Source of the DNA: Ricinus communis | Taxonomy: Eukaryota > Streptophyta > Magnoliopsida > Malpighiales > Euphorbiaceae | Assembly: GCF_019578655.1 (NCBI RefSeq) | Contig: NC_063260.1 | Coordinates: forward strand, 18,100,723-18,164,722 | Direction: 5' to 3' | DNA length: 64,000 nt | Shown here: piece by piece, positions 11,632-23,635 of the stretch | Layout of the letters: each line of letters begins with the position of its first letter | Position numbering within the stretch: position 1 is the first letter of the stretch | Notes under the pieces: generated by a model | Databases searched by the model: none | Seen by the model: only the letters and a program-made list of their open reading frames with translations | What the model was told of the DNA's origin: nothing | Translations under genes and position numbers: made by a program

Positions 11632-13479
11632 ATGACTGTGTACAACAGTTTCGGGCGCGCGTCCAAGTGTTTTAGCGACTACGGTATGATAAGACTTTTC
11701 AACCTAATCGGGAACACGCTAACCAGTTACAGAGACTAGTACGGAGATGGGAGTCGCCACCCGGATAACCAGAACACTTTTACTAATGAGTGACGTTTCT
11801 TGATTCCATAAGTAAGCTTACGTCACAAATCCAGAGATGGTTCCAAAAGTCAACTTCCTTATTTGTATATATTTATCTTCAATTTTACTATTTAGCGGTT
11901 TATTCCCTATAAATACAGCATAATATTTCTATACATTAAGCACTGCAGTATATGAGATCTGCTTAAGTCTAGCCCTTTTTATTAAAATCCAACCTAATAC
12001 TTAAAATTATTAATCTAATTAATTATGTACAAGGCCCACCTACTCTAGCCCAATTATATCTTATGCTTTAATAATCAAGTATGTTATGCCTAATTAACTA
12101 CTTTTTATGATAAGCCCAATTAGGTAATCCTAAATTTAAATATAGCCCAATTGTCCTAGCTAAAGCATGGTAAAGCCACTAGATCTTTATTGATTTTAAA
12201 TTTTAAGTCTATTTACTATTGATTAGCCTAGTGGACTACAACTTTTATGTTGGATCCAATTTTAAGGCCTAAAGTCTATGTGGTCTATTTTACTTGATCA
12301 ATCATGTTACACTTATTTAGTCATTTAGTAAACAAAAGAAGTAAAAAATAAAGTATATAAAGTAAATCTAGCTATTACAACACGCCTACAACTAAAAATG
12401 AAGAAAAAAAACGCCTAAAATCTAATTACATAATATAAATACATCAAAAATCCATAAAAGGTCAAAAATTAGGGTTTTGGGGTGCTGAGCCGATTGGCTA
12501 TGGGTGTAGAGCTGATAGGATCAACGTAAAGCTGAATCAGCTCTATACTGAGCCGATCAGCTCTACGGGTCTGGTTGGCGTTTTTTGCAGTTTCTTACTC
12601 AATTTCATCGCTATGGAGCCAACCCCCCATGCACAGGAGATAAAAGATAAATGAAAATCGTGCAAAAGTAAATCGAAGACATAGAACTGAATAGAAACCC
12701 TAAACAGAACATGCAAACCCTAGATACTTAAACTAATAGTAAATAAATAAATGGAAAAATATCATAATTTGATCATGCGATCCTAAAACATTTAACTATA
12801 AGAAACATGAAAGAATTATGAATCTAATCTAAGACTCTAATAATGTTATTAATCATTAAGGGAAAAACATAGTTGTCACGACCCGATCTGTGGGCCCGTG
12901 ACCGGCACTAAGGAATGGGTAGGCGTAAGGCCACCGAATCCGTAGTAAGCCTGACACGCTCTTACTTAATCAAATCTCATATGATGCTACTGATGGCACA
13001 ATCCAAGGCACTGATTCACAATCTAACTTAACCATTCAATTCTACATATTTAATTCGGTCTACCAGAAGAATTAGGCGAGACCCGAAACTACAGAAAATT
13101 ACAAATGATAAGTCTACTATTTCTACTGCGGAGAATCTAAACTTTTACAAGTCAGTATACCGAATCAAACACGTCACCCAATGATGAAGGAGTAGGGTTG
13201 CTTGATAAGAGCCGCGGGAAGACTAACAAACACATATCTGAAAAACAGTAAAATTAAGACTGTCAGTCTCGAGAGTGAGTTAAAATCATATATCCCAAAA
13301 ATAATTTCAAACACTTCAATAACACATTTATTTGAAAATAAACATTATGTCATGCAACAATATTCGTGTCATGCCATGCTTAAATAAAAAAAATAAATAA
13401 AAATATAACCTTCACATACAACGGGACGAGGTACCACAGCAGAACCCTACTCTCAACACTAACATCTCGACTAATCTCA

Positions 13480-13760
13480 ACACTAACATCTCGACTTTCT
13501 TATCCTAACAGAACTGGCGCCCAGAAAGGGAAGCTTGACCAAGGTCCTTAAATCCAGTTCAGCCACTTAATTATCACTAACACTCTTAGCCTTTCGGCTC
13601 TCTTACTCCAATAAGACTAGCGCCCAGAAAGCGAAGCTCGACCAGGGTCCTTAACTCCAGTCTGGTCAGTTAGGTTCCAAATAAGCCGGCGGCTAGAGAG
13701 CAATGCTCGACGAGGGACCTTTACTCCGACACACACTCTACTAAGCCTAGAGAGCGATGC
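13480..13760. repeat. Degenerate tandem repeats inside solo LTR copy 1
   Basis: Repeated units contain CCAATAAGACTAGCGCC, GAAGCTCGACCAGGG and CTCCAGTCTGGTCA in several worn versions. They correspond to the much cleaner 108-bp triplication in copy 2 (47603-47930). Variation in this block is therefore a property of the LTR family. Confidence 0.65.
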
Positions 13761-13915
13761 TCGACCATGGCAAGTCCTAAACTTTCCTTTCTAAATTTAC
13801 CAATTTACCTTTTTTTCCATCACTCTCAGATCTATACCAATACACTCATCAAACTAATATGTTCTACTGCCATCCCATCCCGTATAGACAATAATAAATT
13901 CAGTGATAAAGAACA

Positions 13916-13952
<37 letters not shown>

Positions 13953-14539
13953 TAGTAGTCAAAGAGCATGATACATTTGAATAACAATTAAATGAATAAT
14001 TTAAACTTGCAATCATTTAATCGCAATAGCTATTTAAAATTTGCATACATGTGCATAGCAGATATATGACTTTAACTCACAGCTTGTATGACTTCCTAGC
14101 TCTGCTCCGATGCCTTGGGTGGAGCGAGCCGAACTGACATATTTATGTAATCATGAAAAATAATTTATCAATAACACTAAAACAGTTGACAATTAACCCA
14201 AGGTCTAGATTCCTAGGACTGACTGTCTAAAAATCTCGACTCGGGTAAATTTTATCGAAAATTCGGCAGAACCTCCCCTACAATACAGACATTTACCCTC
14301 GTAAAATGGGCCATGACCTGCCAGAAAACACTTCAGATATTCAACAATTCATTTTAACGGGAGTTGGGTCCCTAAGACTTCACTATTTTTCCGACTACGC
14401 CACACATCACAAAACACGATCTAAGGTAGGCAGTCCAACAAACTAAATATTTTAGCACACAATATCGCTAATTCTCAACACAATTCAACAAGCATATAAT
14501 TTACTAAAGAATTCTAAAATCAACGGGCCAGAGAAAAAT

Positions 14540-15150
14540 TATAGAGATGCTTGATCGCTCGGTCGACTCGCCTCCAGCCGCTGGAGTCCGATCGACGATC
14601 CGAACACACCAACGGACTCGAAATGACACGCTGATAACAATCCTCACTTCTGATCTTCCGATCCAACCCCTGATCATCCGAAGAGATTTACGGACGATCT
14701 CGGCCGTCGATTTGTAAACGTAGTCCGATGGCCACGAAACCAGTGCCATCGCGAAGCTTGAGCTGAAGGGAGTCTGGATATATCCTCCGATCATCCATCC
14801 CTCGCCGAAACTCCCTCCTCCAGCCACCAAAGCTGATGCCACCACTCCCAAAAGAAAGCCTTAAACTCACCGATCAATTTGAGACCAATATCGCTGCCAA
14901 AGGATACTGGAAACGGTCGGAATAGGGGCAAGAAAACCGCCGCAATCTCTCGCACTCTCTCGCCGATCATCGCTTGCTGGACCGTTGTTGTTGCCCTCAC
15001 CTCACTGGCCGGCCGCCACACCTCTAGAGCTCGCCACCGCCGGCCATGGCGACGCAGCTCCTTTCCCCTTCTTCTTCCTCCTCCTTTCTTCTTCTTCTTC
15101 CTCTTTCTTCTTTTCTTTTCTTTCTTCTCTACATCGACAATAGGTCCCTG
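14540..15150. other. GC-rich island within solo LTR copy 1
   Basis: This stretch has many CpG sites and a C/T-rich end (CTTCTTCTTCC series near 15070-15120), against an AT-rich background. Open frames of 76-115 codons exist on both strands, but they overlap each other, resemble no protein I know and are explained by base composition. Copy 2 of this LTR lacks the block entirely. It may be a promoter or leader part of the LTR, or captured sequence. Confidence 0.4.
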
Positions 15151-15833
15151 AACTTTTCTGCTTTACCATTTAGTCCCTCAACTTTTTTAATTACAACAAT
15201 TTCATCCTGTAGAAATTCCAATTAACCCCTAAACTTTTCATTAGCTTTTCAATTAAGCCCTTAACTATTTAATTTATGCCAAAATAGAATTATTGAAAAT
15301 ACACAATTACATATTTACCCTTCCTTTTAAATGTAAAATTATCAAAAAGCCCTTACTGACATATTTAATTACAAAAATACCAAACATACAAACCATTAAA
15401 CCCCATATTAATAAAATTATATTTTTAATCCTTATCCCAAAATAAATTTCCAATTTAGTCCTAACATACAATTAATTTAATTAATCAATTTGCTAAATAG
15501 TTTTCAATTTAAAATTTAACACTACTTGCTAATTAAAATGTCCTTTTTCTAAATAATTCTTTTATAAAATATCCCTTACAAATTCTTCCATAATTCTCAA
15601 ATATAGAATTTAATTTATATATATTCATTTGGGGAAAAAATTTGAATAACCAAAAATATAATTTATTTCTCATAGAATTTACTTAATTAATTCCTTAAAA
15701 ATCAAACTAATAGGATATAGAAAATAGCTCATTTATTTGTCTAGCATTAAAATTCAAAATTGCATTTAAATCATTCCAATTAAACTAAATAAAAATAAAG
15801 TTAAAATTAATTTAAATAAAAACACATTTATTA

Positions 15834-15874
<41 letters not shown>

Positions 15875-16741
15875 AGAAAAATTATGGGTATTACAATAGT
15901 CAAAACCCCACATGTTCGTATTATCAGATTCAATTTCTAATAATGTTCTTATTATCATATTCAATTTTCAATAATATTCTTATTATCATATTCAATTTCC
16001 AACAATGTTATAATATATAATCATGAAAAGAAACCCATTATAATCACATAGAACATATAAATTAATAAAAATAAAATCTAATCAAGTTTATAGGAAAGCA
16101 TAAAAAGAACTAATTTTGAAAGATGATATGGATGATGGTGATGCTGGGGAATCCTTAGGTTGTCACCGCAGTTGGTTGTTTTGTGAGTCTTATGAGACGA
16201 TGATGTAGTTGAATCAAAAAGCAGTTGAGGATCCAGTGCTACTTTGAGATATGAAAAAGCTTACGTCATTCTCTTTAAAAACTTTCTAATTCTCTTAGCT
16301 CTTTCTTAGTGTCTCAACTTTCTCTGTTTTTCAAAAAGTATATCGACTGCTAAAAGCTTCTAAACGTCAGTGTGAGTAGCTGTAGCTTTTTGGAATTGGT
16401 ATCCCCCCTTAGACCTTGGAATTAAGTATGCAATTATAGAGCTAGGGTTTGGAAAACCCTAGAAATATATCGATATGTTTTAAGTTCTTTTGAGATTATC
16501 TTTGATAAAATCAAATAGAATTCCGTATTTATCAACAAAAATCCTTCTAAAAAGTATTTTAGATGTTAAAATGCCAAGAAATAATGTCGGAACAAGAAAA
16601 CCATGGATGGCATTATGTAGAGTCGGTCGTCTCGGCAAAAAGCTGATTTGGCTCTATGATGAGCCGAATGACTTTAAAGAGCAAAAATTCAAAAAACGTT
16701 TGCAATTTAGTTCATGAATTTGTAAAAATCATCGTTTTGAC

Positions 16742-18450
16742 TAGGGCTGAGCACGGATCAGTCCAATTCGGTTATTTATAAATCACCAGTACCATACCAA
16801 ACCTCGGTTATTTTAAAATTGAAGGTACCAATACCGTACCAAACATAAAAGGATCCAATATCGTATTGTACCAATTTTACGGTTCAATACAGTTCGGTTC
16901 GGTGCTATTTTCGGTTCTAAAAAATTTAAAAAATACAACTTTAATCTCATCTTTAATCAAATACATTTAGAGAAAATATGATTACCAACCTAAAAAAAGT
17001 AGTATGAAAATCTGAATTAAAATTGCAATCACATTCTTGAACAACCTGTTTCGCAATTCAGTCACTTGCAAATACAATAATTCATTCAATATTCAAATAC
17101 AAACCATTAAAATATATATTACTGCTAGTATAAAAATATTTTACAGATGACAATCATTAAAATAAATAAATTTACAAACTTTATGTAGCACTAAAATAAA
17201 TGTCCAAAATTAGCAAAGGAATGTTATTACCTCCCCTCAAAATTAGCTCTCCACATTTAATCTTGGCATAAGGGACTCACCAATCTCAAGATCTTGAATA
17301 ATTTCTACAATAAAAGTAAAAGATTACGTCAATAAGACTTAACAGCATCAACAATAAACAAATATATGTAAGAATTAAAGAAATGTTACCTGACTCTATG
17401 CTTTCAATATCCTCTATTGATTCTTATAGTTGGATAGGTTTATTTGAACTTCTAATCCAATCTTGATAACAAATGAGGACCTATGTTGTTGTAAGAAGTA
17501 AAGAACTTCTATATTGTTAAAAGATATTTTGATAATTTTTTTTCTCAAGTTTTGTTTGATCCTTTTCAAAAAAAAAAAATAATTTATAAATATAATTTAA
17601 TATATTTTTTATATTTTAATATTAATTTATAATATTTTAAAAGTTAATAAATTAATTATTTCTAAATATTTATTTTTTTAAGTTTTATTAGTATAATAAT
17701 ATAAAAATTATTTTATAATATTTATTTCTTAATTTTAATATTTATATAAATTAATACTTTTAGTATAATTAATATTATTATTCTTAAAATAAAAATATTA
17801 TATAATTAAAAATTAATTTATTAATAAATATAGTGTAAATAATATTATATTTATATAATAATATCTTTTTATAAATCTTACTAATTTATATAAATTTTTA
17901 TTAAATTAAATAATTTTTTAATTAACTTGTCAAAAATTTCTAGATAGTAAATAAATTTTAAATCTAGATTTATAGTATGTATACTAGATTACTAGTATCA
18001 ATATACTATGTGATATATTAATATATAACTTATATTTTTTATAGAGTATAAAGTATATTATAATATTATAGTTATTTTTAATATGTATTATTTTTTGTAT
18101 TTCGATAGCAATTGCTTGAATTATATAAATGATAAATATAAAATAATTTTTTATAGAGTATATGTATTATTTTTTTAATATATGTATTATTTATATAATA
18201 TAAATAATTATTTATAAATATATGTAAAAAATTCGGTTCTACGGTTTGGTCCGGATCAGTACAAGACGGATCGGTTCTGGTACGGTTACGATACGGTTTT
18301 CACTAAAGAACCAATACCATACCGTAATAGTAAAAAAATTCGGATCGGTTCAATTCGGTTATAAAAACTTTCGATTTTTTTCGGTTCTGGTACTTTTCGG
18401 TATGGTTATTCGGTTCGGGCAGGAATCACCGAGATCCATGCTCAGCCCTA
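16742..18450. mobile_element. Non-autonomous hAT transposon, 1709 bp
   Basis: The terminal inverted repeats are TAGGGCTGAGCACGGATC on the left and, as reverse complement of the right end, TAGGGCTGAGCATGGATC, so 17 of 18 bases match. The element is flanked by a perfect 8-bp duplication GTTTTGAC (16734-16741 and 18451-18458). An 8-bp duplication is the hAT hallmark. Subterminal regions are full of TTCGGTTCGG-type motifs on the right and their complements on the left, probable transposase-binding repeats. The core (about 17520-18200) is almost pure A/T and encodes nothing. Confidence 0.9.
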
Positions 18451-18644
18451 GTTTTGACCCTTAAACTTCACTTTTCTTAACAATTAAATTCAAATTGGTT
18501 TCAGAAAGATAATTTTCATTAGATTAAAGTCAACCTTAACCTCGGATTCGCCTTCCGAGACTCGAAAACGACAGTAACTTTCATTATAAGGTATTTTGTA
18601 ATTCTCTCGCTATCTAGATCCAGAAAATGGATGTTGACAATGAC

Positions 18645-20830
18645 CCATTATATTATATTATTACTCGAGTAATAAAGTTTCAAAAAATATTTGATACACT
18701 TCAGTATGAACTAACTATAATAGTCGTTCCAATGATTTAATATTTTTTATTTATAATTCCTAATTGATCATGACTAAATTGAATAAATTTATTACAAACT
18801 AGTCCGTCTAATTCAATTACAAATTAATCCATATAATGACTACCTGATCATTCCTAATTTGACCTAAAACATTCTATTATTACTCGATCAAATAAAATTT
18901 TAAAAATGAATTGTCTAGATCTTTTATTGTAAAACTAAAAATAATTTTTCTAATGTACATTATAGAAATTAAATACAAATTAAGATAACATTGATATATG
19001 TTTTTAAGAGTAATTAATAATAAAAAGAACAATACAGGAAGAAAAAATAAGTTTAAATTATATTACTTTCTATATTACAATTGTGATTTTTCTTTTCATT
19101 TATTCCTTTTCCCATTAAGGAGCCGTTCTTTTGATAGAAAAATAAAGTTAAATTTATAAGTTATAGAATTTTATAAAAATTGGTTATTTTCTAAACAATG
19201 TAAAACAAGAATTTAAATTCTTAAAAAAATAAATATATGAAAAATATAGTTTTTAAAAAGTTTTCTTTTAGAGTTAGAATTCTTCAGTTTTAGGTGATTT
19301 ATCTATAGTTAAAATCTTCTAATATTTTAAAAAGAAAATAATATTAAGTATTTTCTTAACCCATTCAGTGCCCCTTAAAAAGCTTTGAGACCTTAACTAC
19401 TTATAGACACCTCTTTTTCATTTTCTTGTCATTGTCATTGATGGCTTTTCTTTATCGTTGACATTAGTTAATTTTAATTTTTTACTAGTTTTTTTTTATA
19501 AATATTTTCTAGGATCTTATGTTAGAATTATTTTTGTTAGTTGTTTGTCAATTTTATTGATAAGATATTATGAGTTTTTTATTTTGTTTTCCTTGATAGA
19601 AGTTTTTTTGTTTTATGGAAATTTATTTGTCTTTCTTTTATGGAAGTTTGTTTATCTTCCGTCATACGAGTTAGAATGAATTTGAATTTGATATTTAAAA
19701 TATCAAACTCGTTTAAAGACTCGTCAAATGACAATAAGTTGATTTGTGGTTCAGTATAACAACCAAGTAGAATGTGTTTTTTTACCAATGTGTTAATCGC
19801 AGCTAAGGTATTACATATAATTATTCCATCAACACATTCAATAAAGCTCAAAGGATCATCTTTATAATAAAATTAATATGTATTTATTGAATGTAGTCAG
19901 GTGAATTTCTTTATCATAAGTTGTATTTATTAATTATATTAATGAAAGACTTTTTTAATTTAAAAAGAAGAAAAAGAAAATAATATTAATATCATTTTAT
20001 TTAAGTAAGTTTTTTTTTTTTTTTTTGAACTTAAGACAAAAATGATATGGATCTTTTATTCATCAAATGTAAGTTTCAATTTTAAATACTATAAATGCTA
20101 CCAGCCGTATAGCACCTCTATTTTAAATTTAGTAAAAGAAGAAGCTGAAAGTAAAGTATAAATTATAATTAAAAATCACAAAATACAAATTATAGTGAGT
20201 AAGGTATTTCTAAATCTTAAATAACACATATTTTATTGTTATTTAAAATATTTATTTGCTTAACTCTCATTCATAATTTCATTTAAACTTGAATCCAAAT
20301 GAACGGAGTTATCTAAATAAAGGAATTAGTCCAAATCCAAAGCCAAAGATTATATCTCATATATCCAAATATAATATTACAATATGTTCATGGGATTGCT
20401 TAACTAAGTTATAATATTAGTAAGTAATACTATGTTTCATACATATGATAAAGGTTGAGCTTAATAATCTCAAAGGCTTAGCCAATTGTTTGGTGGAAAT
20501 TTTGCTGAGCGTGCCACATATGTAGGTATACGAACTATTGTAATTAATGAGTTTTGTGTTTGACTTTTTAATTAAATTTTTTATAAATTTCTAAGCTTTA
20601 TTGACAATTTATTTAGATTCTCAAGAAACACCACAAAAATTAAAGTTAAATAATAATAAATATTTACAAATAAATAAGTTGAAGGACTTTTATTTAATTT
20701 AAATCTTTTTTTGTTTTGTGCTTCTGCTCTTTATAGAGAGTCCCAAATTTCACTTTTATTGGAGTTTTGCTTTCGTCTTATGTGTCGTAGAGCTCTATTA
20801 TCTCTTTCTACTTGAAGAGTGGAGATAACT
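18645..20830. other. AT-rich spacer, no gene seen
   Basis: Only low-complexity open frames occur here (for example a Phe/Leu-rich frame at 19458-19679), with no splice or family support. The left part, about 18690-18850, is the second copy of the direct repeat described at 11470-11630. T-rich and A-rich runs are common. Confidence 0.5.
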
Positions 20831-21256
20831 ACTACATAACTCCTCCCATTACTTGTTTTACATGTGTGTTTTTAACTATTATCTTTAATTATCAATTAAT
20901 TAACTAACTAATTAATTAAATAATTAGATTAAATATCTTGGGCTTATGGTATGAGCTGTCATTTTATTTATTTTAGCTTGAAAAATAATTATAGACCAAA
21001 TACTAATCCATGAAATCAGTCTTATATAGATTTTTATATAATTACTACATAACTCCTTCCATTACTTGTTTTACATGTGTATTTTTAACTATTATCTTTA
21101 ATTATCAATTAATTAACTAACTAACTAATTAATTAATTAGATTAAATATCTTGGGCTTATGGTATGGGCTGTCATTTTACTTATTTTAGCTTGAAAAATA
21201 ATTATAGACCAAATACTAATCCATGAAATCAGTCTTATATAGACTTTTATATCTCT
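20831..21256. repeat. Two-copy tandem duplication, 213-bp unit
   Basis: The unit beginning ACTACATAACTCC at 20831 is repeated from 21044 at an offset of 213 bp, with only a handful of substitutions and a small indel in an AATTA run. The high identity implies a fairly recent local duplication. There is no coding content. Confidence 0.9.
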
Positions 21257-21934
21257 AATAAATTATCTCTAATGGAATTACTAATACTATAAACAATAAA
21301 ATTCTATTTTCTAAAATAACAATAAATTACATTGACTATCCTTTAACTATGAGGTATTATTAATTTGTACCACAAAATTCTTTTAACTTTAATTTGAGTA
21401 ATAAAAAGCTCCCTAATGTCAAATAATTTTTAATGAAGTAACAGAAAAGACACTTAACAGTCATTAAACAAATCCCACGTTGCTGAAAAAAAAAAAAAAA
21501 AACAAGTTCCACTTCTTCTCCCTTTACTTTTTCCCTGACCTCGTTTTATAAACTCAATCTCTATTCTTCACCTCATTTCCACGGCGAGGTGCAGTTATCA
21601 TCGCAGCCATGGCCGCGTTGCAGAGGTCTAATTTCGTGCCATTATTGCTTTAAATAACATAAAGAGAAGTTGAGGAAAAAGGTCAAGGAAAATCCTCTTC
21701 TCTTACTCTAAAAATTGTTTTAAAATTTTGTTGTTAAAAATGAAAAGCTGTAAAACCCAAATAGCAAGATCAAATATTTCAGACTGAGTGAATGGAAATC
21801 GGAAGAAGAAAAAGAAAATCCAAAAATCGAGTCATCACACAACTAATGGGTAAATAACGTGGTTTGATACTAAGATCTTAGCCTATGTTTTCAATTGGTA
21901 CCGATGCTTTAATTTTTTTCTTTTTGGTATCAAA
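21257..21934. other. Spacer with a GC-richer patch, no supported gene
   Basis: A poly-A run at about 21486-21502 and a short GC-richer patch (21575-21630) containing CCATGGCCGCGTTGCAG stand out. The ATG there opens only a 14-codon frame. No splice-site pair extends it convincingly. Confidence 0.4.
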
Positions 21935-22810
21935 ATTTTAATTTCTATTACAAGCGACGGTACCTATTAGGAATCTATTCAATTTTTGATAACGTGGAGG
22001 GTGGAGCTCCACATTAGTATTCTACTTAATTCCACATCAACTTGATTTTGAGTAAATTATCTACTTAGTACTAAAATTTTTCCACTTATATCAAAAATAT
22101 ACCAATTCTTCAATTTGTTTTCTTTTAATACCATAACCATTATTTTTGTTTCAATTTATGGTGTCTATTGGGATTCTAGTGTTTTTTTATTGATATGTTA
22201 ATTAGTGACTTGCTTAGATGAACTTTTGGCTACCATGTCAGTAAAAAATACCGAAATCTCAATAGGTACTGATGTCACCAAGAGTACAAGATAACAATAG
22301 TGTGATTTATTTTAAGTCAAAGTTTGAGGAACAGTGTATTAGTATTAGTCTCTCATTGAAATTTTAGGTGAGTATAGGAGAAGTGCCAATTATTTTCATG
22401 TCTGGCGAGATCTTAAAGATCAGGAATTCCGATCTCTCAAGAGTAGTGCTTTGTAGATGTGTAGAATGGTAGTTCGCCTATTGAGTATGTTAGTGGTTTG
22501 GACGGACTATCGAGTATTAGCGAATTCTTAACTCACATGGGAATTCACCTTTAGATAAGTTTCTATTAGCTAGCATTGATTAAAATAAAAATAACTTGTG
22601 GTCCTAAAAAGAAAAAAAATTAAAGAATTAGTACAATTTGGATATAAGTGGCAAAATTTTAGTACCAACAGGGCAATTTATCTAAAGTCAAGCGTGACAT
22701 GGACAGTGAGTGGAATGCTGATGTGGAACTCTGCCCTCCATGTCATCAAAAATTGAACGGATTTCTAATAGATATCATCGCCTGTAACAAAAATTAAAAT
22801 TTTAAACTCT
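21935..22810. mobile_element. Element with long inverted repeats (MULE-like or foldback)
   Basis: The left arm at about 21940-22115 (AAAATTTTAATTTCTATTAC, then CAATTTTTGATAACGTGGAG, then ACTAAAATTTTTCCACTTAT) is matched in inverted order by the right arm at about 22625-22800, with roughly 80 percent identity by eye over about 180 bp. The core between the arms (22116-22624) has no coding. Long arms suggest a Mutator-like or foldback non-autonomous element. I could not define a target duplication, so the ends are approximate. Confidence 0.65.
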
Positions 22811-23635
22811 ACACAGGTGTGGGCTTACAAGGGCTAGGGCTTATAAACGCTTTCTTTCATTCATCAATAGGGCCCTGGTCGGTAACTTTTCCGGGCCGGG
22901 ATCGATAAGTGGAAGTCATAAAAAAGAGATGTTTATATTCGCACCTCAGATCAAGAAGAAGGGTAGCTTGTCAAGCTGGCCTATATTTATATCCTTATAT
23001 ATATTAATTTTTTTAACAAAATTAAAAAATTAAACTAATTAAAAATATAAGTCAAAATTTTTGATACCGCTGCATCTATTACCACTAATCGTTTCACTAT
23101 AAAGCCCAAATAAACAACAACCACCGAATTTTCAACTATTCCACTGTCATTCTTACGAATTTCTAAAGCCACTACCCAGTTGCCATTTCTTGGTGGTAAT
23201 TAAGTTATTCTCTTTTAGTATGGATTTTTTGTTTAAATTGGGACTTGTTGCAGTATCTAAGTGCAAGAGATGGCTGGATTTGAGATATGGCCATAATACT
23301 ATCACCAACAACAAAACATGAACAACTACTCCTCGTTTTAGTTGAAGAAGTTTCTCTGGTGAATCATCAAGATCAAGGTTGACGGTCATGAGGCAAAGTG
23401 GAAATGAGATGATGACAGCGATAGCAGTGACTCAATCTGATTTACCCATCAATTTTTCCTTTCTTTCTAGAAGCTTTATGCGTTAATGAGTCGGCGGTGG
23501 CAACAGCGATAGTGAAGCCTTCTAACATGGGTCTCGAAGAAGAGGCACAATTTGTTTAGCTGAGAATGTGCATGATTTGTTGAACTAGAAGCTGGTGTGT
23601 CTCTTATTATGATAAGGAAATTAAAGAAGAAGATG
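22811..23635. other. Spacer before the copia insertion; no recognised gene
   Basis: Open frames of 68-78 codons occur on the minus strand (23389-23153 and 23682-23476), but neither resembles a family I know, and the second runs into the copia LTR. The region may contain the remains of a gene, but I cannot support one. It ends with AGATG, the copia target duplication. Confidence 0.35.

Larger units (their letters stand above)
12874..15895. mobile_element. Solo LTR, family TGTCACGACCC...GGGTRTTACA, copy 1
   Basis: The copy starts TGTCACGACCC at 12874 and ends GGGTATTACA at 15895 (3022 bp), flanked by perfect 5-bp duplications ATAGT (12869-12873 and 15896-15900). A second copy is at 47017-48600, with matching start, repeat block and 3' portion. 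No gag-pol coding and no internal LTR pair were found, so a solo LTR of a gypsy-type element is the simplest reading. It holds degenerate tandem repeats (about 13480-13760), a (TA)n run (13919-13949), a GC-rich block (14540-15150) and an ATT run (about 15832-15872) close to its right end. Confidence 0.8.
11637..18639. mobile_element. LTR-like unit (about 2.3 kb) split by two later insertions
   Basis: The unit starts TGTGTACAACAG at 11637 and ends ATGTTGACA at 18639. It is flanked by a perfect 5-bp duplication ATGAC (11632-11636 and 18640-18644). After removing the nested solo LTR and the hAT element, about 2.27 kb remains, all noncoding, with TG...CA ends. This looks like a solo LTR, or less likely a small non-autonomous LTR element. 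GGGAGTCGCCACC at 11747 is a string I have met in plant LTR elements. Copies of GAGCCGATCAGCTC-like motifs occur at 12490-12560 and 16620-16670, on both sides of the 3-kb insertion, which confirms that the halves belong together. Confidence 0.75.

Noticed and set aside
14504..15151. Overlapping open frames on both strands in a GC-rich block, possibly a gene
   Set aside because: The frames overlap each other, have no recognisable family and lie inside a solo LTR with exact target duplications. High GC lowers stop-codon frequency.
12874..15895. Interpretation of this unit as a TIR DNA transposon
   Set aside because: The ends TGTCACGACCC and TGTAATACCC (reverse complement) are only partly inverted, while the 5-bp duplications and TG...CA ends fit an LTR better.
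19458..19679. Hydrophobic 73-codon frame that looks like membrane segments
   Set aside because: Its Phe/Leu/Tyr composition is what T-rich DNA gives by chance. No splice sites, promoter or homologue style supports it.
21608..21652. ATG in a GC-rich context (CCATGGCCGCG) suggesting a gene start
   Set aside because: The frame stops after 14 codons and no plausible donor site continues it.
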